NCBI GenBank assembly: GCA_009733575.1
Contig: ML769422.1
Location: 262,319-326,318 of the forward strand
Reading direction: 5' to 3'
DNA: 64,000 nt
Source: Gymnopus androsaceus JB14
Lineage: Eukaryota; Basidiomycota; Agaricomycetes; Agaricales; Omphalotaceae
Position 1 is the stretch's first letter. Every line of letters starts with the position of its first letter. The position numbers were made by a program, and so were the translations under genes. Under the pieces are notes generated by a model, which was not told where the DNA came from, did not search any database, and worked only from the letters and a program-made list of their open reading frames with translations. Shown here piece by piece: positions 1 to 11,979 of this stretch.

Positions 1-49
1 CTCCAAGGGCCCCCTCTTCATTTGAGGGACAGCAGAACGACTGGAACAG

Positions 50-321
50 TTGTTTTGGTCGCGTTTCTTTTTAAATCAAATCATTTATATACGGAGTCGT
101 TTATCTATTTCCCTGGCTGTGAATGACGTTGCCTTTGATTAAATTTGGGCAGGAAGTATATAATAGTCAAAGTTGTCGTTTCTCAACGTAGTACCGCAGT
201 ATGTATAATATTGTTGAGATATTGTGTATACCTTGGGTCGTTATACTTATACTTGTAGTGATACGTTCTTAGTCTTTTTTTCGGATAATGCGGCCAGTCG
301 GGGATTGCCACGGCAGTGGCG
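50..321. repeat. Direct repeat, left copy
   Basis: About 270 bp closely matching 1191-1487 in the same orientation. The best conserved stretch runs from the poly-T/AAATCAAATCATTT motif to a shared TGCGGCCAGTCGGGGATTGC block. The right copy has about 25 extra bases near its middle. The pair could be diverged LTRs, or a tandem duplication later split by the hAT-like element between them. No coding potential was seen in either copy. Confidence 0.7.
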
Positions 322-452
322 CTAAGGATTGATCTAACGCTTATGGAAGAATTTGTTCCCAGTTTTATGCAAATTTTGGATCGGTTATTTATCAGTCTCT
401 TGTCAAAGCTTTACCTGAGGATGCTGCCGACCGTGAACCACACCCCTATCAT

Positions 453-1031
453 TAGTGCTGCTGCGGTGCGGTTCGGTGCAGGTTCAGGCAAAAATTTCCG
501 AACCTTGAACCCGAACCTCAGGTGCGGTTCACAATTTCTCGAACCCAAATTTTTTATAACTGTGCACTGAGGCCCAGGATCACTTGTATGTGGCTTTTAA
601 TTTGTTACATGTTGTGAATTTTACTCCAACGTGCCACCATCTGTTTTGCAGAGAGAATAACCAAGCGATTGTCAAGATAAGACTCTGTAAGAGTGAACAA
701 GTTGGGGATCAAGGCTTAGGTAAAATTTCCCAAGCATAATAAATACCTTAATGGTTTAATTTGTAGTCAAAAATTTACCCTCTATAGATTTGAAGGTTGA
801 TATATTACGCTTTGGCCCCTTTTCTCATACAAAACGCAGGAAAAATGATGGTTTAAGACAACTGAGGTTCGGAGGTTCGGTGCAGGTGCGAACCTTCCAA
901 AAATTTCCGAACCTGAACCTGCACCAAAAGGTTCGGTTCTCGAACCTTCAGCCAAGTGAACCTGAACCTTGGGTGCGGTTCGGGTTCAAAACGGGTTCAC
1001 AAGGTTCATGAACCGCACCGCGGCAGCACTA
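453..1031. mobile_element. Non-autonomous hAT-like element (579 bp)
   Basis: Terminal inverted repeats start TAGTGCTGCYGCGGTGCGGTTC at both ends. The element is flanked by a perfect 8-bp target-site duplication, CCTATCAT, at 445-452 and 1032-1039. Eight-base duplications are typical of hAT transposons. The interior carries many GGTTCG/CGAACC motifs in both orientations near each end, which may be transposase-binding subterminal repeats. No transposase frame fits inside, so movement would need an enzyme in trans. Confidence 0.85.
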
Positions 1032-1190
1032 CCTATCATCAGGTGGAGTTTCCACCTTCCTTGAAGCAAGCACTGTTAACATGCCCTTCCTGCGACATTG
1101 ATCAATTATTGACTTCGTTATCAGTCAAATCTACATCTCACGCAGGCACCTTGTTTTACTGATTCAGATCACCCAGTATTAAAGCTAATA

Positions 1191-1487
1191 TGGTTTGGTT
1201 GCGTTTCTTTTTAAATCAAATCATTTCTATATGTAGTTGTTTATCTATTTCCTGTGGCTGTGAGTGATGCTGCCTTTATCCTCCATCCTCTATTGACTTC
1301 GCTTTTAATTTTGGGCAGGAAGTATAAAATAGTCAAAGTTGTCACTTTTCAACGTAGTACCGCAGCATGTATAATATTGTTGAAATATTGTGTATAGCTT
1401 GGGTCGTTATACTTATACTTGTAGTGATACGTTCTTAGTCTTTTTTTCGGATAATGCGGCCAGTCGGGGATTGCCATGGCAGTGGCG
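1191..1487. repeat. Direct repeat, right copy
   Basis: Partner of the repeat at 50-321, same orientation. The last 130 bp or so, up to GCCAYGGCAGTGGCGC, is almost identical between copies, and both lose similarity at the same base. The space between the copies is largely the hAT-like element. The stretch 1488-1773 downstream is the 3' flank of the LeuRS gene and shows nothing else recognisable. Confidence 0.7.
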
Positions 1488-1773
1488 CACTTGGTATCAC
1501 GCTCCGCTGTTAAAAAAAGTTGAGATTTTCTACTTACAGTCCCACGTAACATTCCTTGCCTATGTTCAAGCCTGACACCTTCCGCTCCAAGTACTTACAT
1601 TTATAGATCGTCACACTTCGACGCGTATTTCTGGGTCACGCTATTGTGTGCGCTGAGTAACTGTTCTCAAAATCAGCCATCTCAACTATATATTCTTGCA
1701 ATCCTTTGACTCATACTTAGTTACAGTAGGTCCCGTCTTGTCATTGTCAACATCTACATACTGCTACAGACTG

Positions 1774-4700
1774 CTACACATTTCGGTATTCGAATGCAGG
1801 GCTACCCGGTTCTGAACTGTCGACGATAGACATGGTGTACCCTGCCTCACCCTCTTTAGCATGCGCTTCTTCTACCGATAGAATCTCGGCGTCGACCAAG
1901 TTCAACGTCTTCTTCAGATAAGGCAAGATTTCAGTCAAAACCGCACTTTCTGAGAAGGGCAAAGTGCGGCGGAAAGCGGTTTGAGCACCAAATTGAGCCA
2001 TGCGTTTCTGTGGTCGTTTGCATCATTAGCGTTATGAAGCGAATGAATGGATAGAGATTTAGATGCATTACCTTGAATCCCTGGATAAAAGGCATCGCTT
2101 GCTTGTTCTTGATCAGACCATTTTGAGCCAACAGGCTGCGCACTTTGGCGTCATCTACTTTATCCTTTTCGGCGTCGTAAGCGTCCTTTACGACTTGTAC
2201 ACAGCTCTCCTGCCACTCTGGGAAGCTGGTAGCCACATAAACCCTCACGCTCTTTGGCTTTTTAGGGTCAAAGGAGGCTTGCGTGTTTTTACCTTTACTC
2301 GCGTTTTTGTTGAGCTTTTTCAACAGCGTCGTCTCTGCATCTCGAATCATTTTGACCGTTCCACGCATGTACTGCCCGACTTCGATCAACGGTCTGTCGA
2401 TTGGTTTTTGAGGTGTCGGCCACCGGGCAAGCTGGATAGATGTGGGCTTTTTCAGGATTTCGAGATAGATTTGTTCGGAAAAGTGAGGAGCGACGGGTGC
2501 TGCGAGGAGAGCCGAGATTTCGATCCAGTATCGGACGAGGTCAACATGCATGCCGATGTCTGAAGTGACTTCTCGGTACCAATCGCGCGCACTCTGTAGT
2601 TCATAAAAGCCATATTTGAGAGCATCCTTAAAGTTCAACCTACCAGCCTGATGTTAGTTCAAGCGTGTGGAAGAGAAGAGAGATTCTTACGCGTCGTAAT
2701 GTGTTTGAGTGATGTTGATGAGATCGTTGACCTCATTCTCAAAGACTTGGTCGTGATAATTGAACTGACCTCGACGGAGGTTGGCTTCGTCCTTGATCAT
2801 TTCCTGTAAAACAGATAAGAATAGCGGGAAAAAAAGAATGAATCAAAAGACTTGCCTCACACCAACCCAACAAAGTATGAATACGCAGGATATTAGCATT
2901 CCCGCTCAACTCGTCGAAATTAGCATCCTCGATACCATCTCCGGCATCAGCCAAAGCAAGACGACAAGGGTCGGCACCAAACTTATTTACGGCATCCCGA
3001 AGGGTCAAAAAGTTGCCAGTACTCTTCGACATCTTCTTACCGTTCAACGTCAAATGGCCATTAGTGCGGATACTTAGAGGCCATTTGTCTTCAGGGAAGA
3101 TAGCGATGTGGTTATACAAGGCAAACGACAAGTGGTTGTTGATTAAATCCTTCCCGGATGAGCGGATATCGAGGGGGTAGAAGTAGTTGAACTCGTGTTT
3201 CAGAGCATCGGCTTTCTCCTGTGGCAAGGGAGCAGACGAGGGCCAGTCTCCATCGCAAAACACATATTCCCAGACCTCGTCGGTCATCTGTTCGGGAGTG
3301 ATACCCAGAGGTCCAGGTTTAGACCCGTCGATGCTGTTCTCTATATGTAGCGATTAGGGATTGGATCAAAAGAGAGAAGACAAGGTCTCACCATGCAGGA
3401 GCTGTGCGACTGTATAATACGCCATATAGATCGTCGAATCACTGAGAGACTCGACCAGGAAATTGAGGATCCCAAGGCATATCTGAACCGAGTCCATACG
3501 TACGCGCACAAGCCCATTGGTTTAACCACGCAAGGGTTTTCTCAAACGCGTTGCGCGTCTCAGGACCATAGAGTTCCATCGAGGCGACGTGCCGCTCGAC
3601 CTCTGCTCTCCATTTAGGTTCACCATAGTCCAAATACCACTGGTCCATCAGAGCAACGATACACTCGTCGCCACTCCTGGAGGTGACTGGACCTTCCGGT
3701 TCCGCATACGCGAAAGCGAGGCCAGCCCGAATCATACTCTCCCGAACCTTTGGCTTTGCGTCTTGGACGGATTCGGCCTTTGAACTCGCCGACCAACATA
3801 GTACCGTTGTAAAACCCTTCCTTGTACGCAATCTCCTTTGCTTCGGCAAGCTGTTTGGTATCTTTCTGGGATTGGATCTTCATCTGAGTTACAATGGCGG
3901 GAGCGGTGAGATCGCCGTAGGTCGGAGTAGTAATGAACGGGGACTGGGTCGATGGCTGCCCATGACGGGTCGATCTTGTAGAATTCTGCTTTTTTGCGAA
4001 GATCTGTGAGGGTTTGATAGTCGTCTGGCGAGTCGGAGGGAACGGAGGTGACGACACCAGTACCCTGTACAAAGATGAAGTCAGTCGCCCTCTTGGAAAG
4101 AGAATAAGCCGAAACCTTGGTCGCTAGGACATTCTCCATAGGCAACACGTAGACCTCGGGATTGATGGCGAAAGGCGCTTTAATCTTGGTACCGACCAAT
4201 TTGGCGCCGTCAATCTCCAAGAGCTGGTCGATGGTTCCAGTAGGTTCAGTGACGCCTTGAAATGCCATGTTTCGAGCAGCTCGATAGGTGCATAGATAGG
4301 CCTCATTGTTGTTGATGGCAAAGATACCGTATTTGATAGAAGTGCCGACAAAGCAGTTGGTTTGACCGTACCTATAAAATGCTCAGTCGATAAGCAGAGA
4401 AGAAAAACATCTACTGACATAGTCTCTGGTCGCAGAGTGGCAGCAACCATAAAGACCTTTCGACCACCAACTTTAGCGTCCACAATAGCTTTCGCAGCTG
4501 CGCTCCATTCGATGACCTCTGACTTTATAGCAGTGTACTCCTGTGGTCCGACACCTTCACCATCTTGTCGATCGTGATCCATACAGGGTTGGCCATCCTT
4601 GGGACTATAGATCGTGTACCGTTTACCAAACTTGATTTTGTTCATGTTGTACAGCTTGGTCACTTGCCACCGGACGAAAGAGTCGTAGTAAGGGTTTGCT

Positions 4701-5606
4701 TTAGTCGTCATAAACCTTCGCCGCCAATCGATACGACTACCGAATGAATCGTGGTCTTCCTAAACAACAGAAAGAATCAGGAATCGTCTGTAGACAGTGA
4801 GAAGCAAACTCACCATCGCAATTGGAGGAAAGTGAACGAGCCAATGCATAGGGTCTGCAAACTTTTTGATATCGGAACGAGGAACGCCAATCGACAACAA
4901 TATCTGGAACTGGTATTTGTGACCCGAGGTTTTTGCTGCAAGCTTTCCCTTTTTTCCCTTGGACTTGTCTACTGCAGCAGCATCGGTAGGGGTAGCCTCC
5001 TCCGCCTCCTTTCCCTTTTTTCCCTTGGACTTGTCTTCTGCAGCAGCATCCTCCTCCGTCTCTGCTTGCAGAGTTATCTCGGCCTGTACACGTTCATAGT
5101 TTTCAAAGTCTTGTCCGAACATTTCCATCTCTCGAACGAGTTTATCTGCTGAAGCCTGTCCAGGGATTAGTCTCGGATAGAAAGATACGACAATAAGCAC
5201 ATACCTTGATAGGCAGACCTGTTACATGGAATCCATGGGGATACAAGACTCGCTTGCCCAGCATCCTTTGATACCCTGCTGCGAATTCGATCTTGGAAAT
5301 GGTGAAGGCATGGCCCAAGTGGAGGCTGCCGTTCATGTAGGGATATGGAAAAGTGCCGAACCATTTAGGATGTTTTTGCAAGATCTCTGCCTTGGACAGA
5401 CCCTTGAGTTCGGAGGGAGAAGGCGCGTTTACTTCAAAGATATGTTGGGCAGCCCATTGCTGCTGGTATTTCTTTTCGATGGCTTTGAGTTGGTCACGCT
5501 TCCCTGTCTGGAGATGATGATTGAAAAGGAGCTAATTTTGTATGGAGTGGTAGAACGAACCTGGACCATCTCTATAGGTTTCGATGGCTCTGGTTGGTTT
5601 GGACAT
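1774..5606 (-). CDS. Cytosolic leucyl-tRNA synthetase (three frame breaks)
   Basis: Class I synthetase that charges tRNA-Leu with leucine in the cytosol (yeast CDC60 family). The start [14 protein letters not shown] is the first ATG. The HLGH signature lies at 5310-5321 and KMSKS at 3021-3035. The editing domain (CP1) is covered by 3450-4700, and the eukaryotic C-terminal extension ends PAFEYRNV. A lysine-rich linker (DKSKGKKGK) is duplicated in tandem near 4960-5060. Several short introns are visible. The conserved reading shifts frame three times, at about 3937, 3777 and 3460. Each shift fits one extra base and no GT-AG intron explains any of them, so a straight translation stops at 3732. 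As the enzyme is essential, assembly errors or a second functional copy should be considered. Family identity is certain; integrity is not. Confidence 0.9.
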
Positions 5607-5854
5607 TTTGGTGGAGGAATTGCGAAAAGATAATGTACAGGGGATCGACCAAGGTCGTGGAAGGCGGTTAAGAACCGAAATTTTGGTGGCTGTTATTTGT
5701 GCTATCGATCTGATTCTGGCTTCGAGTCAAAATTTGTCAAAATCAGAGTCTGACTCTGGACGCGTGACGCCGCGTGGCTGATAATTTCAATCCGACCTCC
5801 TCTCATCTCTGCTTCTCCAGTTGGATATCCTCCCAGTGATATCCTCCAGTAAAA

Positions 5855-7903
5855 ATGTCGCTCAAAGTTCCAAAGGCAAATAACCTCCAGTTATTCAAAG
5901 ATGGATACAAAGTACAATCAAATTCTGTTCGCAATTTGGCAAAGATGTAATCTTTTCGCGTAGTATCTTCAAGGCATCGATGAAGCTGTTTTACGCAATA
6001 TTCAAGCTGTGAATGAGCTCTCCGATCTTGTCAGAACAAGTTTTGGTCCCAATGGCGCGTCTTTCTCCTTCTTTTACTTTGCTTTCATCGATTAATTCTA
6101 CCAACAGGCAGAAACAAACTCTTAATCAACCATCTTGGTCGATTATTTGTGACTTCAGATGCAGCAACTATCATTCGTGAAGTCGAAGTTGTCCATCCTG
6201 CTGCTAAACTGCTCGTCATGGCTTCACAAGCACAGGAAGCTGAGGTGTTTTACCTTTTATCGCGCATGGAAAATTCCATCCTAATATCCCTTTTTCCAGA
6301 TGGGAGATGCAACAAATATGGTCCTTATTCTTGCCGGAGAACTGCTGAAGAAATCCGAGCAGCTCTTGATCATGGGCTTACATCCATCCGAAGTCATCAA
6401 AGGTTACGAGCTTGCATGTATAAAAGCCGTGGAGGAGCTAGAAAGTACGTCGTCATATCTACATTCCATCTACCAACTCACGCGTTCTTTCAAACAGAAC
6501 TCTCTACCTTTTCTCTTCCATCGCCGCTGACCCACTCTTCTCTTGCATCCGCACTTAAACCTGCGATCGCCTCAAAACAATATGGCTACGAAGACACACT
6601 TTCGGCTCTCGTCGCTGAAGCAGCCTTGGCTGTGATGCCGCCGAATCCCAAAAATTTCAACGTTGATAACGTTCGGGTCGTGAAAATCATGGGCGGTAGT
6701 CTGAATCTCAGCCGAGTAGTGCAGGGTATGGTGTTTGGTAGAGAGCCAGAAGGTGAGTAGAATGCGGTTACTTTGATCACCGATTTTGAATGGTTTTGCG
6801 CTAGGTATGCTAAAAAATGTGACAAAAGCCAAAGTAGCTGTGTTCACATCGGCACTCGACATTGCACAGACGGAAACCAAGGGCACTGTCCTCCTCAAGA
6901 GCGCGGATGAGATGCTCAATTTTACAACAGGGGAGGAAAAGCACCTTGAAAAAGTATGCGCCTCGTTTTCATTCATCCTCACCGTCTTATATTCGTCTTA
7001 GATCTTCAAAGAAATCGCAGATTCAGGTGTCAAAGTCATCATCGCCGGCTCATCAGTCGGAGAACTCGCTCTCCACTATCTCAACCGATTCAACATCGTG
7101 GTTCTCAAGGTCCTTTCCAAATTCGAGTTGCGGAGGTTATGTCGGGTAGTCAACGCAACACCTCTTGCACGAATCGGTGCTCCAACACCTGAAGAGGCCG
7201 GTTTCGTCGACGTTTTCGAGACTGTCGAGATTGGTGGCGATAGAGTCACTGTTCTCCGACAACTCTCCCCTGACGAACCTGGTTTCGATCCAACTTCGGG
7301 CGGAGAGAAAACTCGCACGGCGACTATTGTCTTGCGTGGTGCTACGGCTAACCATCTTGACGATTTGGAACGAGCCATCGACGATGGAGTCAATGTCATC
7401 AAAGCTCTGTTAAAGGACCCAAAGATGGTTCCTGGCGCAGGCGCGACTGAGATGGAGCTCGCGAAGAAAATCGAAATTTATGGCAGTGGATTGAAGGGAT
7501 TGGCGCAACATGCGGTAAAAAAGTATTCAAACGCGTTGGAGGTTATCCCGAGGCAACTGGCAGAGAATGCTCTTGGAGGTGCGATGGGGAACGAAGTTGT
7601 AAGCAGGCTTTGGGCCAGACATGAAGAGAAGGGCGGCGCACAATGGGGTGTAGATGTCGAGGTTCGTATCTTGGTCCACATGTGGTTGATAGAGACTAAC
7701 ATTCTTTACAGGCCGAGACGGATGGCACGCTAAAAGCCTCTGAGCATCAAATATATGACTCCTTGGCTGCTAAATCGTGGGCACTACGTTTGGCAACGGA
7801 GGCTGCAGTGTCTGTGTTGAGCGTGGATAGTATCATTATGAGCAAACCAGCGGGTGGACCGAAAATCCCTCAGCAGTCGGGGAACTGGGACGAAGACGAT
7901 TAG
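5855..7903 (+). CDS. CCT8: T-complex protein 1 subunit theta (CCT8)
   Basis: One of eight subunits of the cytosolic TRiC/CCT chaperonin, which folds actin, tubulin and other proteins using ATP. The start MSLKVPKANNLQLFKDGYK is characteristic of the theta subunit. Visible motifs include TSFGPNGRNK near the nucleotide pocket, GDATNMVLILAGELL, VDNVRVVKIMGGSL and PGAGATEMELA in the equatorial domain. The protein ends GNWDEDD. About seven short introns interrupt it, and the spliced product is near the usual 545 residues. The frame appears continuous through every exon checked. It is divergent from LeuRS, with about 250 bp between the two start codons, which probably holds both promoters. Confidence 0.95.
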
Positions 7904-8018
7904 CCATAGATATAATACATACAGTACATGTACTCATACAACCGCGACTGAAAAAATTTTGTTTCCGAAAGCTTTGCCTCATTTGGAATTCATAACCTCT
8001 TCTTATCACGACAATCAA

Positions 8019-9110
8019 ATGGCTCAGATTGGGAGCATAGTCATATCTCCACCGTTGATAAATACAGCTTGCGCTTGGGCTTCCGACTTGGACCAACTGC
8101 AGGCCTTGTACGAGTCTCCGTTCACAGGAGCTGTCACGACGCGCACGAGCACATTGACAGGATACAATGAGACCGCTGTTTGCGGGGTAAGCTACTCTAT
8201 AATCCATTATCTAACATGTTTTCCTGAACAATTTCTCGAGGTGGTATTCACAAACTCTACAACATCATCGCTCAATTCGTATGGATTTTCACCACTCCCT
8301 CTGTCTTCTTATCTCGGATGGGTTAAAGACATCTTGTCCGCTGCAGTTCAGTCATCATCGGTCGTGAAACCATTCATTATCAGCATTACTGCTTCCACTG
8401 CAGACGAACTCCGGCCTATGATAGCTCTGATTCAAGCAGCTGCGTTCAACGCCCTCGTTCGCACCTCTTGTTGCCATTGAGCTCAATACATCATGTCCAA
8501 ATATATCTTCCGCTTCGCCCTCTGGATACATCCCATCGTCCATTCATCCATTGTTAACAGCCCTCGCGGAAGCTCACACGCAGGACAAAACACTCACTAT
8601 CGGGCTAAAGCTCCCTCCATACACATTTAGAGGTCAATTTGACGCGATGGTCAATGTATTGAAGGAGTTTAACCAGGATGATGTTCACGGAGTACCACGG
8701 AACGCATTCTCCTTTTTGACATGCACGAACACATTGGGAAACTCACTCTTATTTCCCTGACCAGGTGAATGAGGTTTTCCCTGGTTCGTCGGAAGATGCA
8801 GAGTTTGCCGTCCCGACTGCAGTTGGCGGACTTGCAGGAGATGCTTTAGCACTGCCTTGTCTTTGGGAAACGTTCATACGTTCCATAAACTCTTGCATGG
8901 CGACAGTCAGACTGACGCGGGTCTCCGTGGAATTTGTATCATTGGCGTTGGAGGTGTTACAACTCCGGCTGCTTTAGCTCATATGCGCAGGGCGGGTGCT
9001 TCAGTGGTAGGAGCAGCTACATTGTTAGGGGAAACAAGGTGTTGGAGCTTTTGAACTTTTATCACAAGGAGATGCAAGTACTGTAGGGTGCCGTGAATAA
9101 TTCATGGCCT
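8019..9110 (+). pseudogene. Dihydroorotate dehydrogenase (URA1-type) pseudogene
   Basis: The reading resembles family 1A cytosolic dihydroorotate dehydrogenase of pyrimidine synthesis. It starts MAQIGSIVISPPLINTACAW. It then has TGAVTTRTSTLTGYNE, ELNTSCPN (FMN/orotate site region), CTNTLGNSLLF, PTAVGGLAGDAL and GICIIGVGGVTTPAAL. A normal intron follows the VCG at about 8187. The frame is lost at about 8455, 8760, 8850 and 9032. The last is one extra G in LLGKQG, and the duplicate at 11787-11976 still has the correct frame there. No plausible introns restore these breaks. It lies 115 bp downstream of CCT8 and points towards the aldo-keto reductase. The product, if any, would lack the FMN-binding C terminus. 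Confidence 0.8.
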
Positions 9111-9661
9111 TGTTATTAACATGGTTATTAACACTGGGACCTTCGAGGGTTCTTGTTAACACAGTTAATAATTGTTACTTATTAACGTACAGGTGAAAAT
9201 TTGAACTAATATGCATTCTAGGCATATCGCTAATTGGGGACCAATTACGCAGATGCCCCTTCGCATGAGATTGTGGTATTCTCTCTTGAAAATTTCACTT
9301 CTCTTGATAGGCAGATGCTCGAGGTTATAGCGTATATTCCCGTTCAGATCCTAGCTGATGGTGACTACAATTGTCAGAGCCGGGTTGCTGCAATTTTAAT
9401 TTAGGTAGGTATCTTACGAGCTCATTCTGTTGGACGTTGTGCGGCGCGTTATACATTAGGCTCTACAGAATGAGGTTTCAAGTGAGTCAATATAGCTTGC
9501 TGGAGACTTTTCGCTGATAAATGGTCTGTATAGATCCTTATTTCCTCGCCCGCCACTATGATTGCCATTTTCCTGGAGTAGAATCGTGTAGATTATTCTG
9601 TAGAAAGACAAGTATTGAGATCAATATTGTTTTAGGTACCGCGATGTCGTGAGCTTCGAAA
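9111..9661. other. Intergenic, AT-rich, nothing recognised
   Basis: This stretch lies between the tail ends of the dehydrogenase pseudogene and the aldo-keto reductase. It contains several TTAATAA/TTAACA motifs around 9110-9190. I found no convincing ORF, RNA or repeat ends. The first 40 bases may be remains of the dehydrogenase 3' end. Confidence 0.5.
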
Positions 9662-11119
9662 TTACCATCCCAATTGCTCCATTGTCCAACCCCAAAGCAT
9701 TCCATGTTCATCTGGCTTGTTGCAAATGCGTTCACCATGGTCAAGAGCATCGATCTGCTTTACTTCATCTTCGGTGAGCACAGGAAGCTAAGTACGGAAG
9801 AGATTCGCTCAAGTAAATTAGATTCGTGGCCAAAAACTTTTGAAAAGACTCGGACACACATCGAGATTCTCCTTCTGTCGTCCTTCATTCTCACTTTTCG
9901 GTACAATAACCGTTTCTCTCGCAAGGTGCCAAGATAGGATTACTTGATTAGGTGTTGCTTTGCGTTTTTGTGCGATTTCGACAATAACGGGGTCGTTTCG
10001 GACTTTGCTGTAGCCTGCCACGCAAAAAAAAGAATTTCAATGCAAGTTGGAACAAAGGAAGGGAAATGTACATACCACTAGGCGTGTACGCTTCAATAAC
10101 AATGCCTTTGCCCTTGCAGTACTCCCTGAGATCGTTCTGGGCAAGGTAAGGATGCAATCTATGTGTTGGTGAGTATAGATTCAGGTATGACTTGATCAAC
10201 GTACTCGACTTGGTTTACTGCCGGCACCACTTTTGCTGTCTTGAGTAGTATTTCCAAGCTAAACATCGATCAGTCAGGAAATTGAAGCCAGTGGGCAGAG
10301 ACGACTCACTTTTTGATAGAAAAATTACTAACACCGATGGCTTTGGCCTTTTTCTGTTCGAAAATATTCTCAATTTCAGCCCAAACCTCGACGAATGTTG
10401 GGCTGGTGACAGCCTTGATTTTTCCGCTCACGTCTTTATCGACGCATTGAGGGCAATGAATTAGATACTTTGCACAAAATGGATGGTCTGGGAAACTGTA
10501 AAATATGCAAAGACATAGTACTGGTACTCACTAAATCGACGTAATCAAATCCCAAGTTGCTCAGACTCTCGTCTGAAAGATTCTTGGACGCGACTGTGAT
10601 CGGTGTATCTTTGGAATATAAGTAGAAATTAGTACTTTAATACTTATTTAGTAATCATGCTACTACGCACGGTAGCTTGGTAGTGATGAAAACATCTTCT
10701 CGTTTCAATCCCGATTCCTTGAGTGCCAGGCCAACTGACTTCTCCGTTCCTACACAGTTAATGATATTTAACGATGACGATGTCCTTGGAGGGTATAGAT
10801 TCAGAGCCTACCGTATACTTGCGCTGTGTCAATGTGCCTATATCCAGCCTAGAAGGTTCGTGAGGCACTGAAGGTTACCGAATTGAATATTGAAATTCTG
10901 ATTGTGCTTACCTTGAATGCAGTCAAAGTCCAGTTCTTGACCTCTGCTCTTGCGTTACCAGTGGGGGGAGCCCATGAGCCGTTGGCTGAGTGACGCACAG
11001 GTACGAGATATTGAGCTCTGAGGATAGCACTTCACATTTAAAAATACGGGAAGCTCACCGATAACAGGCATTTGGATACCAGTGGAAAGGGTTACTGAGT
11101 CCCCAGGAAGGAAAGGCAT
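9662..11119 (-). CDS. Aldo-keto reductase (NADPH-dependent)
   Basis: Cytosolic AKR-fold reductase of carbonyl compounds, in the group with fungal glycerol dehydrogenase/GCY1-like and xylose reductase-like enzymes; the substrate cannot be set from sequence. The spliced reading starts MPFLPGDSVTLSTGIQMPVIG. The catalytic tetrad is visible: Asp and Tyr in HIDTAQVYG, Lys in VFITTKL, and His in YLIHCPQC. KAIGVSNF, VPAVNQVE and the NADPH-binding VPKSENEGRQKEN follow, and the protein ends MLWGWTMEQLGW. About nine short introns separate small exons. The frame is intact in all exons checked. It sits between the broken dihydroorotate dehydrogenase and a copied scrap of that gene's 3' end, so it may have been involved in a local rearrangement. 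Confidence 0.9.
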
Positions 11120-11786
11120 TTTGTAAGTGATAGCTTGGATTCTTGTGCACTTGAGGGAGGGAAGGTGATAGTTCAAGCTGAGCTGCTAGAGATATCATAG
11201 ATGATAAATGGCGGTCCCGTTCCGGAACAGAGTCTGATTCATTCAGCTCCCACTAGTCAACGGACGGATTAAAAAGTACGGAGGCCAGGCTGAGGGTCAG
11301 CTGCTGTTGCCAGTGAATGCCCCGACTTTACTTAGACATTTCTCAGGGAGTTGTTCATTAGAACTTTATAAGAAAAAAGCTGTCGGAGGAACCTTGGAGG
11401 AACCGTCCCGGAACGCGATATCAGTTCCAGAATCGAGATTGTGCACAAGTAGCTCATTCCTATCTGTGTCAAGGTTTCACCACCCGAGAGTACGTGGTAG
11501 GGTCAGAGACTTAGAGTTACACGTGAACGCGACACAGCGCAATAAGCGCCCAAGCCAATCTTCTTTCTCGAATAAACAATGTCTCGGCCCTTCTCTCGTC
11601 CTGTGTTATGACGCTCCTTGCTGCAGTCGTAATTGCCGCATTACTTCAAGAGGCCATTGTCCCTCCATAAATTGACGGCCAAATTAGCATGAAGCCGGCA
11701 AAAGTATTTACACCCAGACAGAGACGCAAGGAGATGGGCTTTTTGAACTTTAATATGACTGCTGGTGTCTTACGTGTATATTCCTA
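11120..11786. other. Intergenic region upstream of the aldo-keto reductase
   Basis: This holds the promoter side of the aldo-keto reductase. Two GTCCCG(T)TCCGGAAC-like palindromic blocks occur near 11213-11230 and 11397-11415. They could be regulatory or old repeat ends. An ATG at 11579 opens only a short frame that stops quickly. No gene is supported. Confidence 0.4.
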
Positions 11787-11979
11787 CTACTGCATGGCGA
11801 CAGTCACGACTGACGCGGGTCTCCGTGGAATTTGTATCATTAGTGTTAGAGGTGTTACAACTCCGGCTGCTTTAGCTCGTATGCGTAGGGCGGGTGCTTC
11901 AGTGGCAGGAGCAGCTACATTGTTAGGGAAACAAGGTGTTGGAGCTTTTGAGTTTCTATCACAAGGGGATGTATGATGC
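11787..11979 (+). pseudogene. Duplicated 3' fragment of dihydroorotate dehydrogenase
   Basis: About 180 bp is nearly identical to 8896-9075. It encodes TDAGLRGICIISVRGVTTPA and then the FMN-binding tail GAATLLGKQGVGAFEFLSQGDV followed by a stop. The similarity begins abruptly at TGCATGGCGACAGTCA (about 11792) and ends near the stop. This copy keeps the frame that the longer pseudogene lost, so it records the state before that frameshift. It has no promoter or upstream exons and is not expected to be functional. Confidence 0.75.

Noticed and set aside
853..1015. GGTTCGA-like motifs suggestive of tRNA B boxes
   Set aside because: They repeat many times as subterminal motifs of the hAT-like element and no A box or clover-leaf accompanies them.
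8437..8477. Intron that would rescue the first frame break in the dihydroorotate dehydrogenase
   Set aside because: A GT...AG pair exists but removal would delete conserved residues before LNTSCPN, and it would not fix the other breaks.
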